A stretch of DNA of 10,169 nucleotides from Planctomycetaceae bacterium (GTDB lineage Bacteria; Planctomycetota; Planctomycetia; Pirellulales; Thermoguttaceae): positions 1-10,169 of the forward strand of contig WRMR01000142.1 of NCBI GenBank assembly GCA_009776995.1, written 5' to 3'. Both the position numbers and the translations under genes were made by a program. Under the pieces are notes generated by a model, which worked only from the letters and a program-made list of their open reading frames with translations, did no database searches and was not told where the DNA came from. Shown here piece after piece: positions 1-6,314 of this stretch (position 1 is the first letter of the stretch; the number at the start of each line of letters is the position of its first letter).

Positions 1-32
1 GGCCCCGCGCAAACATCGCGTAAACAGTCCCC

Positions 33-102
33 ATCCGAGCCGCGAGAGTGATCGAGCGGAATGACCGCTCCGTGACCGTCGCGGCTCTGAGGGATCGAAC
101 AA
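33..102. repeat. Interspersed palindromic repeat, copy A
   Basis: This copy aligns without gaps to 2403-2472, with 63 of 70 positions identical by eye. It folds as a long hairpin. The outer stem GAGCCGCGA (37-45) pairs perfectly with TCGCGGCTC (79-87). A short inner stem GAGCGG (54-59) pairs with CCGCTC (65-70) around the loop AATGA. The base of the stem lies 51 bases beyond the stop codon of the minus-strand FHA gene, so it may form the 3' end of that transcript, although no T run follows it on that strand. It is probably one member of a dispersed genomic family; that part is inference from two copies. Confidence 0.75.
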
Positions 103-141
103 CTGATTTCTGCGCGGGTTCTTGTTTTTTTTTGACATGAT

Positions 142-879
142 TTACGGCTCGGTCATTTGTTTAATGTAATGTGCCAGGCGGTCGTACAGGTCGATCATGT
201 TTTGCCACTGCTCCTGGTCGAGCGAAACCCGGTCGTCTTTGCCGTCGTTTTGGACCCCGGCAGCCAGATAACGGATGCGGAGGTAAAAATATTGCAACAT
301 TTCGAGCAGTTGCGCCGTTTGGTGCGGGGCAAGCCCTTTCGGCAGTTTGGGCGGCAAAAGCGAGTGCAACACGGCAATATCTTCCGGCGTCAATCCCTGA
401 AAAATCAGTTCCTCAAGCATCCCGGAGGTCGTTTCGTCGATCGGTCGGATCGCCAGCGACAAAAACGGCAACCCTTCTTCGTCGTAAGTTTGTTCGTCTT
501 CGATGTCCTGTTTCAGGTAGCCCATTGGCGCGGCGTCAGGCAGGTTTTTGTCCGCCCGCATGGCTTTCAGCCGCCGCGCAATCTCGTCGCGGCCGCCGAC
601 AAGAAGAATGGAACGTCCGATCGTGATCATGTCGCCGGGCTTGATTTCCCAGATTTGCGCCAGCTCGCCGTTAATGCAGGTCCCGTTGGTGCTGTCGAGA
701 TCGGTCGCGATGACGGCTCCCTCGTTTTCGTGGATTTTGAGATGAAAACGACTCACCCGTTCATCGTTCAGCCGGACGACATTGCCTTCTTCGCGGCCAA
801 TCGAAATGGGGGTTGCAAGCTGGTCATAAACCGTCCCGCGTTCCGGGCCGTCAACGATGCGTAGTGTTACCAATGCCAT
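142..879 (-). CDS. FHA-domain protein with an uncharacterised C-terminal region
   Basis: The gene encodes a 245-residue cytoplasmic protein with no signal peptide or membrane segment. An N-terminal forkhead-associated domain (about residues 4-95) carries the hallmark residues: Gly28-Arg29, the Ser43-Arg44-Phe45-His46 motif, and Asn65-Gly66-Thr67 followed by Asn70-Gly71. FHA domains bind phosphothreonine peptides, so a role in Ser/Thr-kinase signalling is likely; the partner is unknown and no kinase lies nearby. The remaining 150 residues contain a helical stretch, with acidic and Leu-rich segments, that I do not recognise. The ATG at 879 is preferred over the longer frame from 924, because the extra 15 residues precede the FHA first strand (ALVTLRIVDGP) and look unlike protein. 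No clear Shine-Dalgarno sequence is visible. The gene is divergent from the propeller gene and ends in TAA. Confidence 0.88.
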   Translation of the reverse strand: MALVTLRIVDGPERGTVYDQLATPISIGREEGNVVRLNDERVSRFHLKIHENEGAVIATDLDSTNGTCINGELAQIWEIKPGDMITIGRSILLVGGRDEIARRLKAMRADKNLPDAAPMGYLKQDIEDEQTYDEEGLPFLSLAIRPIDETTSGMLEELIFQGLTPEDIAVLHSLLPPKLPKGLAPHQTAQLLEMLQYFYLRIRYLAAGVQNDGKDDRVSLDQEQWQNMIDLYDRLAHYIKQMTEP

Positions 880-954
880 AATATCTTGTTCGTTCTGCCA
901 ACAAATATGTCCCCAAAGGGACACGGTGGGACAAAGTATTCGTCAATCCCCACC

Positions 955-983
955 ATTCTACTTCATCGGAGTATTTTTTTCAA
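955..983 (-). promoter_or_regulatory. Predicted sigma70-type promoter of the FHA gene
   Basis: On the minus strand TTGAAA (978-983) and TAGAAT (955-960) are separated by exactly 17 bases. Each matches the consensus at five of six positions. Transcription would start near 948, giving an untranslated leader of about 70 bases before the ATG at 879. The leader contains a small hairpin, TGTCCC/GGGACA, at 908-923. Confidence 0.55.
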
Positions 984-1147
984 GAGAGAACTTTTGATTA
1001 TTGTTCGTATCTTGGAGCGACTCAGTGCCGCAGACGATTTTTTTGATCAGGCGACGTCTGGCATTGGGAAGGAAAATACGTTATCATGGGGTTTTTGGTC
1101 TCGACTTCAAATGACGCCTCTTGAAAACAGAAAGGTAATTTACGCTT

Positions 1148-2350
1148 ATGAAAACAATCCAATGGACAATTTGTATGGCCGTGGCGGTTGGTTTGGCCGG
1201 AACGATGTTATTCGCCCAGGAAGCCAAACCGCTGTTCAAAATGAAAAAAATCGACGACAAACGCTATGAATGTTGCGGCGTCGGCGATTTCAACAACGAC
1301 GGACACCTCGACATTGTGGCGGGCGAGTACATTTATTTCGGCCCCGACTTTGCGAAAAAAATCCGCATTCGCGAAATTCAATCGGACATCAACGAAAATG
1401 GTGACGGCTACGCATGGGATTTTATGGACGCACCGTGGGATGTTGATGGCGATGGTCTGCTCGACATCGTGACGCTTTCCTGGCACGGACAGAGCATCGA
1501 ATGGCTGAAAAACCCGGGCTTGGACAAGCTGGACTCGTTTTGGGAGATTTCCCTGGTCGAGAAAAACGGCAACTTTGAAACGGGTGAGCAGTACGACATT
1601 CGCGGCAACGGCAAATTGGAAGGCTTGATCCCCGGCTCACAAATCACAACGCTTTACACGATTGGCAAAAAAGAAGACGGCTCGACCGGCCTGATTCGCA
1701 CACTCATTTCCGACAAGCCGATGGCTTACGGAGGCGGTTGCGGCGATGTCAACGGCGACGGGCGACCGGACATCCTTCGCCCGAACGCCTGGTTCGAAGC
1801 CCCGGAGGACATTCTGACGGGTCAGTGGATCGAACATCCGCTCTCCGTCGGCGGCAAGGACGGCAAGGTCGATCACACGCCGCAGATTCTCGTCCTCGAC
1901 GTCAACAAGGACGGGCGGAACGACCTCATCACCAGTTCGGCGCACGGTTACGGCATTTTCTGGTACGAGCAACTCGAAGGCAAGGATCAGTGGAAGCAGC
2001 ACACGATTGACGACACCTGGACACAGGCGCATGCCCTGTGTCTGGCCGATATTGACGGGGACGGCGAGGTGGAACTGATTGCCGGGAAACGGTTCCGCGC
2101 CCATAACGGTGGCGACCCGGAGGAAGACAAGCCGCAATGCCTCTATTACTACAAGCACGCGGTGGACGCGGACGGCAAGGTGGCTTGGACCCGTCACACG
2201 ATTTCTTACGACGAAGGCGTCGGCTCCAGTATGACGATTTTCGCGGTTGACATCGACGGTGACGGCGACCTTGACCTGGTGATGACCAGCAAGAGCGGCG
2301 GCCCGGTTGTTTTCTATAATCAGTTGAAGGAGAACCAGCGATCCCGGTGA
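1148..2350 (+). CDS. Secreted VCBS/FG-GAP repeat beta-propeller protein
   Basis: The gene encodes a 400-residue exported protein. A signal peptide covers residues 1-23, with likely cleavage after LFA. Six calcium-binding-type DxDxDGxxD loops lie at residues 47-57, 98-108, 200-210, 251-261, 301-311 and 368-378. A degenerate seventh, with the sequence YDIRGNGKLEG, starts at 149. Seven repeats spaced about 50 residues apart suggest a seven-bladed propeller of the FG-GAP/VCBS type, as in integrin alpha heads. Such proteins are numerous in planctomycetes and usually bind ligands or polysaccharides outside the cytoplasm; no catalytic motif is visible, so the role is unknown. A weak AAAGG lies 12 bases before the ATG. 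The gene is divergent from the FHA gene across 268 bases and appears monocistronic. The stop is TGA. Confidence 0.88.
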   Translation: MKTIQWTICMAVAVGLAGTMLFAQEAKPLFKMKKIDDKRYECCGVGDFNNDGHLDIVAGEYIYFGPDFAKKIRIREIQSDINENGDGYAWDFMDAPWDVDGDGLLDIVTLSWHGQSIEWLKNPGLDKLDSFWEISLVEKNGNFETGEQYDIRGNGKLEGLIPGSQITTLYTIGKKEDGSTGLIRTLISDKPMAYGGGCGDVNGDGRPDILRPNAWFEAPEDILTGQWIEHPLSVGGKDGKVDHTPQILVLDVNKDGRNDLITSSAHGYGIFWYEQLEGKDQWKQHTIDDTWTQAHALCLADIDGDGEVELIAGKRFRAHNGGDPEEDKPQCLYYYKHAVDADGKVAWTRHTISYDEGVGSSMTIFAVDIDGDGDLDLVMTSKSGGPVVFYNQLKENQRSR

Positions 2351-2402
2351 TGCCTCGCCAAAGCTGTCATTGTGGTTTTCCAACAGCAACCGGGAACATG
2401 GA

Positions 2403-2472
2403 ATCAGAGCCGCAAGAGTTATCGCGCGGAATGACCGCTCCGTGACCGTTGCGGCTCTGAATGATCGAACAA
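2403..2472. repeat. Interspersed palindromic repeat, copy B
   Basis: This is the second copy of the element at 33-102, in the same orientation. Its outer stem is a perfect 12-base-pair match between 2404-2415 and 2449-2460 (TCAGAGCCGCAA with TTGCGGCTCTGA). Where copy A has the pair G44-C80, this copy has A2414-T2450, so both arms changed together. The inner stem is weaker (GCGG 2426-2429 with CCGC 2435-2438). The stem begins 53 bases after the TGA of the propeller gene and ends 55 bases before the ATG of the EFR1 gene. It could end or stabilise the upstream transcript. Confidence 0.75.
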
Positions 2473-2515
2473 ATTGTCTTTTCGCAGCGAAACGTTTTTT
2501 CATCGCACGTCACCC

Positions 2516-3421
2516 ATGCCCCAAATCTTCGATCGCCAAACGGTTCATCTTTATTGGTTTTCCGGCTCCGGGAACTCGTTGATTGCGGCACTTGCCCTGG
2601 CGGGACGGTTTCGGGAGCTTGGGCTGGCGGTTGAGTTGCGTGCGATGGAAAATCATGATCCCTGTGAGATCAATCCGGAAGCGGTGTTCGGACTGGTTTT
2701 TCCGACGCACTGTTTCACGTTGCCGGAAATTGTGCGGCAATACGTCGAGCAGTTGCCGCATGTCGATCGTGTGCCTGCGTTCATGGTCAATACGGTCGGC
2801 GCAACGACGGGCGGCGGCGTATGCGGACCGCTCAAACGCATTCTGACTGAGAAGGGCTTCGTCTGTCACGGGGCAAAGGTGCTGCTCATGCCGGACAGTT
2901 TTTTCGCCTTCATCCACGGTCGGCTTGCCCGGCGCATGGTTCGCGCAGCGGTGCGGCGAGTCCGGACTTTTGCCGACCGGCTCATGGCAGGCGAGACGCA
3001 TTGGCGGCGCATCCCGATGATCACCGACGCCTGGGCCGCTTTGATGCGGCGTCTTTTCGCAGGCCGAAGCCTGCTTGCCAGGTGGTTGTGTTATATGCGC
3101 GTAGTCCCCAGGCCGAAAACCTGTACCCGTTGCGGACTCTGCGCGAAGCACTGCCCGGTCGGCGCGTTGGCCATGGGGTCGCTTGAAGAGGTCAACCCGG
3201 AACACGACGACCGCGAACGCAAAAACGTGCGTCACAACACCAACCCAATCAAATCGCCGCCGGAACCGAACCCGGAGGATTGCACACTCTGCCTGCGCTG
3301 TGTCGCCCTCTGCCCGAACAACGCGATGCGGTTCCGCCTGATGATGCTCCCGCCATATCGCCCCGAGCCGCAAAAAGAACTGCTCGGCCTTTACGATGAA
3401 AACATCAAGCCGGGCAGGTAG
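2516..3421 (+). CDS. EFR1-family flavodoxin-like/ferredoxin protein
   Basis: The gene encodes a 301-residue cytoplasmic protein with two modules. The N-terminal part (about residues 8-135) is flavodoxin-like and begins with the flavin phosphate loop FSGSGNS at residues 15-21. The C-terminal part holds two CxxCxxCxxxCP clusters: Cys203, 206, 209, 213 and Cys256, 259, 262, 266, each expected to bind a [4Fe-4S] centre. This is the architecture NCBI calls EFR1-family ferrodoxin; it should transfer electrons, but donor and acceptor are not known. The 42-residue charged linker between the clusters is longer than I expect for a two-cluster ferredoxin. An upstream TTG at 2474 is in frame but lies next to the repeat and adds residues unlike the family, so the ATG at 2516 is preferred. 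No Shine-Dalgarno sequence is evident. The stop is TAG. Confidence 0.85.
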   Translation: MPQIFDRQTVHLYWFSGSGNSLIAALALAGRFRELGLAVELRAMENHDPCEINPEAVFGLVFPTHCFTLPEIVRQYVEQLPHVDRVPAFMVNTVGATTGGGVCGPLKRILTEKGFVCHGAKVLLMPDSFFAFIHGRLARRMVRAAVRRVRTFADRLMAGETHWRRIPMITDAWAALMRRLFAGRSLLARWLCYMRVVPRPKTCTRCGLCAKHCPVGALAMGSLEEVNPEHDDRERKNVRHNTNPIKSPPEPNPEDCTLCLRCVALCPNNAMRFRLMMLPPYRPEPQKELLGLYDENIKPGR

Positions 3422-3502
3422 CCGCAGACCATTGTGCGGTCACGACGTGGCCGCTACAAAGACAGCAACCGGAAGACTCCGTTTCAAGACGATCCAACGC
3501 TG

Positions 3503-3997
3503 TTATTTTTCCAGCGTGAAATCACACTCGTTGTTTTTCTTGTCTTCAACGACCGCTTCAAGTTTTGAGGTAAGCTGGTTTGCATATTTCACGGGAATCA
3601 AATTTCTGGAACCAGGCATGCTAAACGGACCTTTTCTCGCTTTTCGTGCTTGAAATTCGTCATAAGTGATTTCACCTTTGTCAAACGCTTCCTAATCCGG
3701 ATTCACAGACGCTTCGGTTTTGGAAATCTTGACGAGGTATTTACCCGGTTTTGCTCCCGTACCAAACTTTTTTGCCGTTGTCGAAGTCAAAGTGTATTTT
3801 CCGGTGGCATCCGTGGTCCCGGTTGCGGCAACACCCGAATTGTCCACAGGGACAAAGGCAACCGACGCTCCTTCGAGAAGAGTTCCATCATAAGTCACGA
3901 TTCCACTAACAGGCCGAAATTCCGCATCAACACTGCCACAACCATGCATGGTGACGAGTAAAAGAAGACAAACACCAATTCCTGCATATTTCTTCAT
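3503..3997 (-). pseudogene. Carboxypeptidase-regulatory-like lipoprotein, interrupted by an in-frame TAG
   Basis: An open frame of 164 codons is broken only by a TAG at 3692-3694 (codon 102). A 20-residue lipoprotein signal ends at the lipobox MHGC (Cys20). A beta-sandwich of the carboxypeptidase-regulatory type follows (about 26-93; motifs VTYDGTLLEGA and GAKPGKY). After the TAG, 62 further codons stay open to TAA and match the C-terminal region of the lipoprotein at 9105-9614: EAFDKGEITYDEF against ADLESGKITQEEF, then a shared LIPVKYA/LLPAGYA and KLEAVVED/PLEVTVED. The start is well supported by AGGA seven bases before the ATG. TAG is a normal stop for two other genes here, so a nonsense mutation is the simplest reading; a truncated 101-residue lipoprotein may still be made. 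Sequencing error or suppression are alternatives. It lies downstream of the DUF1559 gene. Confidence 0.85.
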
Positions 3998-4010
3998 AAT
4001 GACATCCTAA

Positions 4011-4038
4011 TTTTTAGAGGTAATGGTAACATTGACAA
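4011..4038 (-). promoter_or_regulatory. Possible own promoter of the interrupted lipoprotein gene
   Basis: On the minus strand TTGTCA (4033-4038) is followed after 16 bases by TAAAAA (4011-4016), matching the consensus at five and four of six positions. It sits between the terminator-like stem and the lipoprotein start, and would leave a very short leader that begins near the Shine-Dalgarno AGGA. The region is AT-rich, so a chance match is quite possible. Confidence 0.25.
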
Positions 4039-4045
4039 AATATTG

Positions 4046-4133
4046 AAAAAAGCACACTGATACCACAGATGAAACTGACCGGCACAGATCAATCTGTGAA
4101 AATCAGGTATCATCAGGTGTTATCTGTGTGCTT
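4046..4133 (-). terminator. Terminator-like nested palindrome after the DUF1559 gene
   Basis: Read on the minus strand, it starts 18 bases beyond the DUF1559 stop codon. The outer stem AAGCACAC (4050-4057) pairs with GTGTGCTT (4126-4133). A second stem, TGATACC (4058-4064), pairs with GGTATCA (4106-4112). The innermost hairpin is CACAGAT-CA-ATCTGTG (4083-4098). Six T follow the outer stem directly on the minus strand (4046-4051), the shape of a factor-independent terminator. Because the paired lipoprotein gene begins only 49 bases later, it may act as a partial terminator that sets the ratio of the two products. CACAGAT and ATCTGTG each occur twice, so alternative folds are possible. Confidence 0.55.
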
Positions 4134-4151
4134 CATCAAGCATGAAAGGAA

Positions 4152-5327
4152 TTAGAACGCCGACTGGCTTTCACCACTTCTCGATGTTCCCAAAGCCCCC
4201 CAAGCACCATAGAGCGATGGTCCACTGTAATCCTGTGGACGACTTCCGGGGAAAACGTCACTGGTTTTTGCACCGCTTGAAAGCCTTCCGGTATCAATCG
4301 TCTCAGAAATGAACTGGACGGATCCATCCATGATAGCCACATTGACTCCCCCGGTATGGTTGCTGCTGGCGGCAGGAATACACCAACCTTCCGCACTATC
4401 CCAAGCAACCGTTGGACCATTCGGGGGCATGAACGTGAAAAATGCCGTATAAACCTGGTGGGCATCAGCCCAACGGCGTCCAAGAAACCACTCATTGGCA
4501 GTCTGGTAAGGAATACCAGGTGCAAATGTCCCGTTGGGTCCTTTCACTTCCAAAAATTTAAGCGGGTCTGCATCCGCCAACGGAAAATCAGGTTGACTGG
4601 GGTTACCAAAATCGTTAATGGCAATTCCTCCCTTGATTCTGTTGGTGGCACTTCCAATGACACCTTCCGCCAGACCGACCGTATTGCTCAAACCGTCCGT
4701 GATACCTCCGAATTTCATGACGATCTTGTCCTGACGGCCAAAAATGCCGCGACACTCGTACCAATCCCAACCCATGGCAGCATCACCGCGATTGAGACGA
4801 TAATTTGTGGATTGCAAACCACCCGCTACGCTGACACTGTCTGATGGACACAAAAATGCAGAGACTCTGACTGACCAGGGCGTGGGCTCACCGCCATAGT
4901 TACTGCCATTCCAGGGGCAATCACCAAAAGGCACGTTGACACCAGCATCGTTTCGCATTCCAACGATTCTTTCATAGAGTGCCCCTTGTTCGACGAAAGG
5001 AAGGAACAAGGGAAAGGCACCAAAACGTTTCACGTTGCCGTCGGCAAATCCTTCATCTCCACCAGGGCGAAGTCCTTTCACTTCGTCAAGGTAGCAATAC
5101 CCTGGAATGTATTTTTTTGCGTCGTGGAAAGTGTGGACAGCCAAACCCAATTGCTTCAATTGGTTTGTGCATTGCATCCGGCGTGCAGCTTCGCGGGCGG
5201 CCTGAACGGCTGGCAATAGAAGAGCGATCAAAATTCCGATGATCGCAATGACAACAAGAAGTTCAACGAGAGTAAAAGCTTGTAAGTTGCCCCCCCCCCC
5301 CATCTTAACATGACTCAAGTGTTTCAT
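4152..5327 (-). CDS. DUF1559-family protein with prepilin-type N-terminus
   Basis: The gene encodes a 391-residue protein of the planctomycete DUF1559 family. A 17-residue leader precedes the prepilin-type segment AFTLVELLVVIAIIGILIA (residues 17-35), followed by the typical PAVQAAREAARR helix. Prepilin peptidase cleavage would be between Ala17 and Phe18; Ala replaces the more usual Gly. The C-terminal H-X9-DG signature is present as His324 with Asp334-Gly335, and a conserved GAWGALGT motif lies near the end. The mature protein should be anchored by one helix with a large extracytoplasmic domain, as in pseudopilins, but its function is unknown. The start is fixed by GGAG seven bases upstream. 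Codons 9-13 consist of a run of 12 G (5290-5301), a possible slippage site. The stop is TAA. The downstream partner is the interrupted lipoprotein. Confidence 0.93.
   Translation of the reverse strand: MKHLSHVKMGGGGNLQAFTLVELLVVIAIIGILIALLLPAVQAAREAARRMQCTNQLKQLGLAVHTFHDAKKYIPGYCYLDEVKGLRPGGDEGFADGNVKRFGAFPLFLPFVEQGALYERIVGMRNDAGVNVPFGDCPWNGSNYGGEPTPWSVRVSAFLCPSDSVSVAGGLQSTNYRLNRGDAAMGWDWYECRGIFGRQDKIVMKFGGITDGLSNTVGLAEGVIGSATNRIKGGIAINDFGNPSQPDFPLADADPLKFLEVKGPNGTFAPGIPYQTANEWFLGRRWADAHQVYTAFFTFMPPNGPTVAWDSAEGWCIPAASSNHTGGVNVAIMDGSVQFISETIDTGRLSSGAKTSDVFPGSRPQDYSGPSLYGAWGALGTSRSGESQSAF
5290..5301 (-). repeat. G12 homopolymer inside the DUF1559 leader
   Basis: Twelve consecutive C on the plus strand read as 12 G on the coding strand and encode the end of Met9 and four Gly. 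The run lies between the start codon and the prepilin helix, so a one-base change would shift the whole mature protein out of frame. See the findings for the second start codon that changes this picture. Confidence 0.9.
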
Positions 5328-5334
5328 TTCAATT

Positions 5335-5338
5335 CTCC
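5335..5338 (-). promoter_or_regulatory. Ribosome binding site of the DUF1559 gene
   Basis: GGAG on the minus strand lies seven bases before the ATG at 5327. It supports this start over the ATG codons at 5311 (another frame) and 5303 (same frame, directly before the G run). Confidence 0.7.
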
Positions 5339-5453
5339 AAAGTCAATGAACAAAAAGTGAATACCCATCCCAAAAAAACCTTGGCGCGTATTCAAGGAAA
5401 TCAAGACAAAAACTCTACTGTCGAACGCCATTTGTCCGGTATTAATGTTGTAA

Positions 5454-5530
5454 CCTTTGTGAAAAACTTTGCGGCCTTTGTGTTAAAAGATTTCAACACA
5501 AAGTTCACAAAGGAATGCACAAAGTTCACA
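5454..5530. repeat. Palindromic CACAAAG-type repeat
   Basis: CCTTTGTGAA (5454-5463) pairs perfectly with TTCACAAAGG (5504-5513). CTTTGTGTT (5476-5484) pairs perfectly with AACACAAAG (5495-5503). On the right side the two arms are contiguous; on the left 12 bases separate them. A 13-base direct repeat, CACAAAGTTCACA, occurs at 5497-5509 and again at 5518-5530. The element looks like a dispersed intergenic repeat of the hairpin type, and may be a decayed member since the second direct repeat lies outside the stem. Confidence 0.6.
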
Positions 5531-5883
5531 GACGAAATGCAAAGTCCAAGATGTTGTACGGGATATTACAAGTATCCCGCCAAAACCAAATTTGCGGGTT
5601 TCCTGTGGTTCGAACCGGTTACTGCACTCCGTTCCCGGCTGCCATTGGGCAACTCACCATTGAAGCTCCGGTGGGGTACTGAATATCTGCACTTCTCAAA
5701 CAAGCTAAAAAACGTGGTGGGAACACAGCACATCACAACATCGAGTGATTGCTTGAGCCAAGTGGCCACCTGCAATTTCAACACGACCAAAGCAACAGTG
5801 TCATTACAGGTATAATTTCCCAGGATTCAAGGCAATAAATATGATACCATGCATGGCTTTTTTCATAAAAAAGCTTGGCTTGT

Positions 5884-5904
5884 TGTTGACTCAAGTTGTC
5901 AACA
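5884..5904. promoter_or_regulatory. Possible operator: inverted repeat TGTTGAC-N7-GTCAACA
   Basis: Two perfect 7-base half-sites have centres 14 bases apart in AT-rich DNA, about 230 bases before the hydrolase promoter. The spacing would suit a dimeric regulator. No regulator gene is in the window, so function is inference from symmetry only. Confidence 0.3.
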
Positions 5905-6136
5905 CAAAGAAATACATGCGACTTAAGACAAGTTACGATAATATATTACGCCAAATGATAAGCGGGAAACACTTCTTGTTTCAATCCTCCCGTTTCGGCG
6001 TCTTCAATGGCAAATTCGTGGAAATTCGGGACAAAAAAGATAAGACTTTTCCCGTTGTGTGGCGACGGAAGCGTTGCAAAAGGACTTGTTGCAAGCAACT
6101 TCACAAACGGCAATTGATCATGGTTTTGGGAAATGC

Positions 6137-6165
6137 TTGACAGCAAGTTGCCTCCATGATAACAT
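6137..6165 (+). promoter_or_regulatory. Predicted sigma70-type promoter of the hydrolase gene
   Basis: A perfect TTGACA (6137-6142) is followed after 17 bases by TAACAT (6160-6165), four of six consensus. Transcription would begin near 6172, leaving a leader of about 150 bases before the ATG at 6320. It also argues against translation from the in-frame GTG at 6059 or the ATG at 6164. Confidence 0.5.
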
Positions 6166-6310
6166 GAAGTTTCCCATTTTCAGCAAATCACCTGAGATTC
6201 TCTTGCTCTTCTTCACAGGGTTTCGTACGAAAAATCGTCTTTTCCTTGCATTTTTTCTGTTTCAGTTTTTTTACCCGGCCTGTCGGCGGGTTGGTGAGAC
6301 ACAGCCAAGA

Positions 6311-6314
6311 GAGG
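6311..6314 (+). promoter_or_regulatory. Ribosome binding site of the hydrolase gene
   Basis: GAGG, within the purine run AAGAGAGG, lies five bases before the ATG at 6320. It decides this start over longer in-frame options, together with the signal peptide that begins there. Confidence 0.65.

Noticed and set aside
157..864. 235-codon open frame antisense to the FHA gene
   Set aside because: The opposite strand encodes a clear FHA domain; this frame has no recognisable domain or ribosome binding site.
1058..1087. CTGGCA and TATCAT, 18 bases apart, as promoter of the propeller gene
   Set aside because: The -35 match is poor and the spacing is not optimal; I see no convincing promoter for this gene.
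1637..2503. 288-codon open frame antisense to the propeller gene
   Set aside because: The opposite strand has six calcium-loop motifs in register; the antisense frame is Arg/Val-rich and runs through the repeat at 2403-2472.
2510..3373. 287-codon open frame antisense to the EFR1 gene
   Set aside because: The plus strand has two complete 4Fe-4S motifs and a flavodoxin loop; the antisense frame is a shadow rich in Arg and His.
5590..5650. GGTTCGAACC looks like a tRNA T-arm; the minus frame there reads ERSAVTGSNHR, a phrase I associate with recurrent spurious database proteins
   Set aside because: The bases flanking the seven-base loop do not form a five-pair T stem on either strand, and no acceptor or anticodon arm is visible, so it is not a tRNA.
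5811..5816. Perfect TATAAT box
   Set aside because: No TTGACA-like sequence lies 16-18 bases upstream, and no gene starts soon after it.
3941..5856. The palindrome ACCATGCATGGT (3941-3952) and its shorter relative CCATGCATGG (5847-5856)
   Set aside because: One copy lies inside the lipoprotein signal sequence, where it encodes Thr-Met-His-Gly; sharing of a 10-base palindrome at two places can be chance.
5357..6140. Open frames of 152 (5357-5815) and 99 (5841-6140) codons in the intergenic region
   Set aside because: Neither has a convincing ribosome binding site or domain. The first runs straight through the palindromic repeat, and the second has no protein-like pattern.
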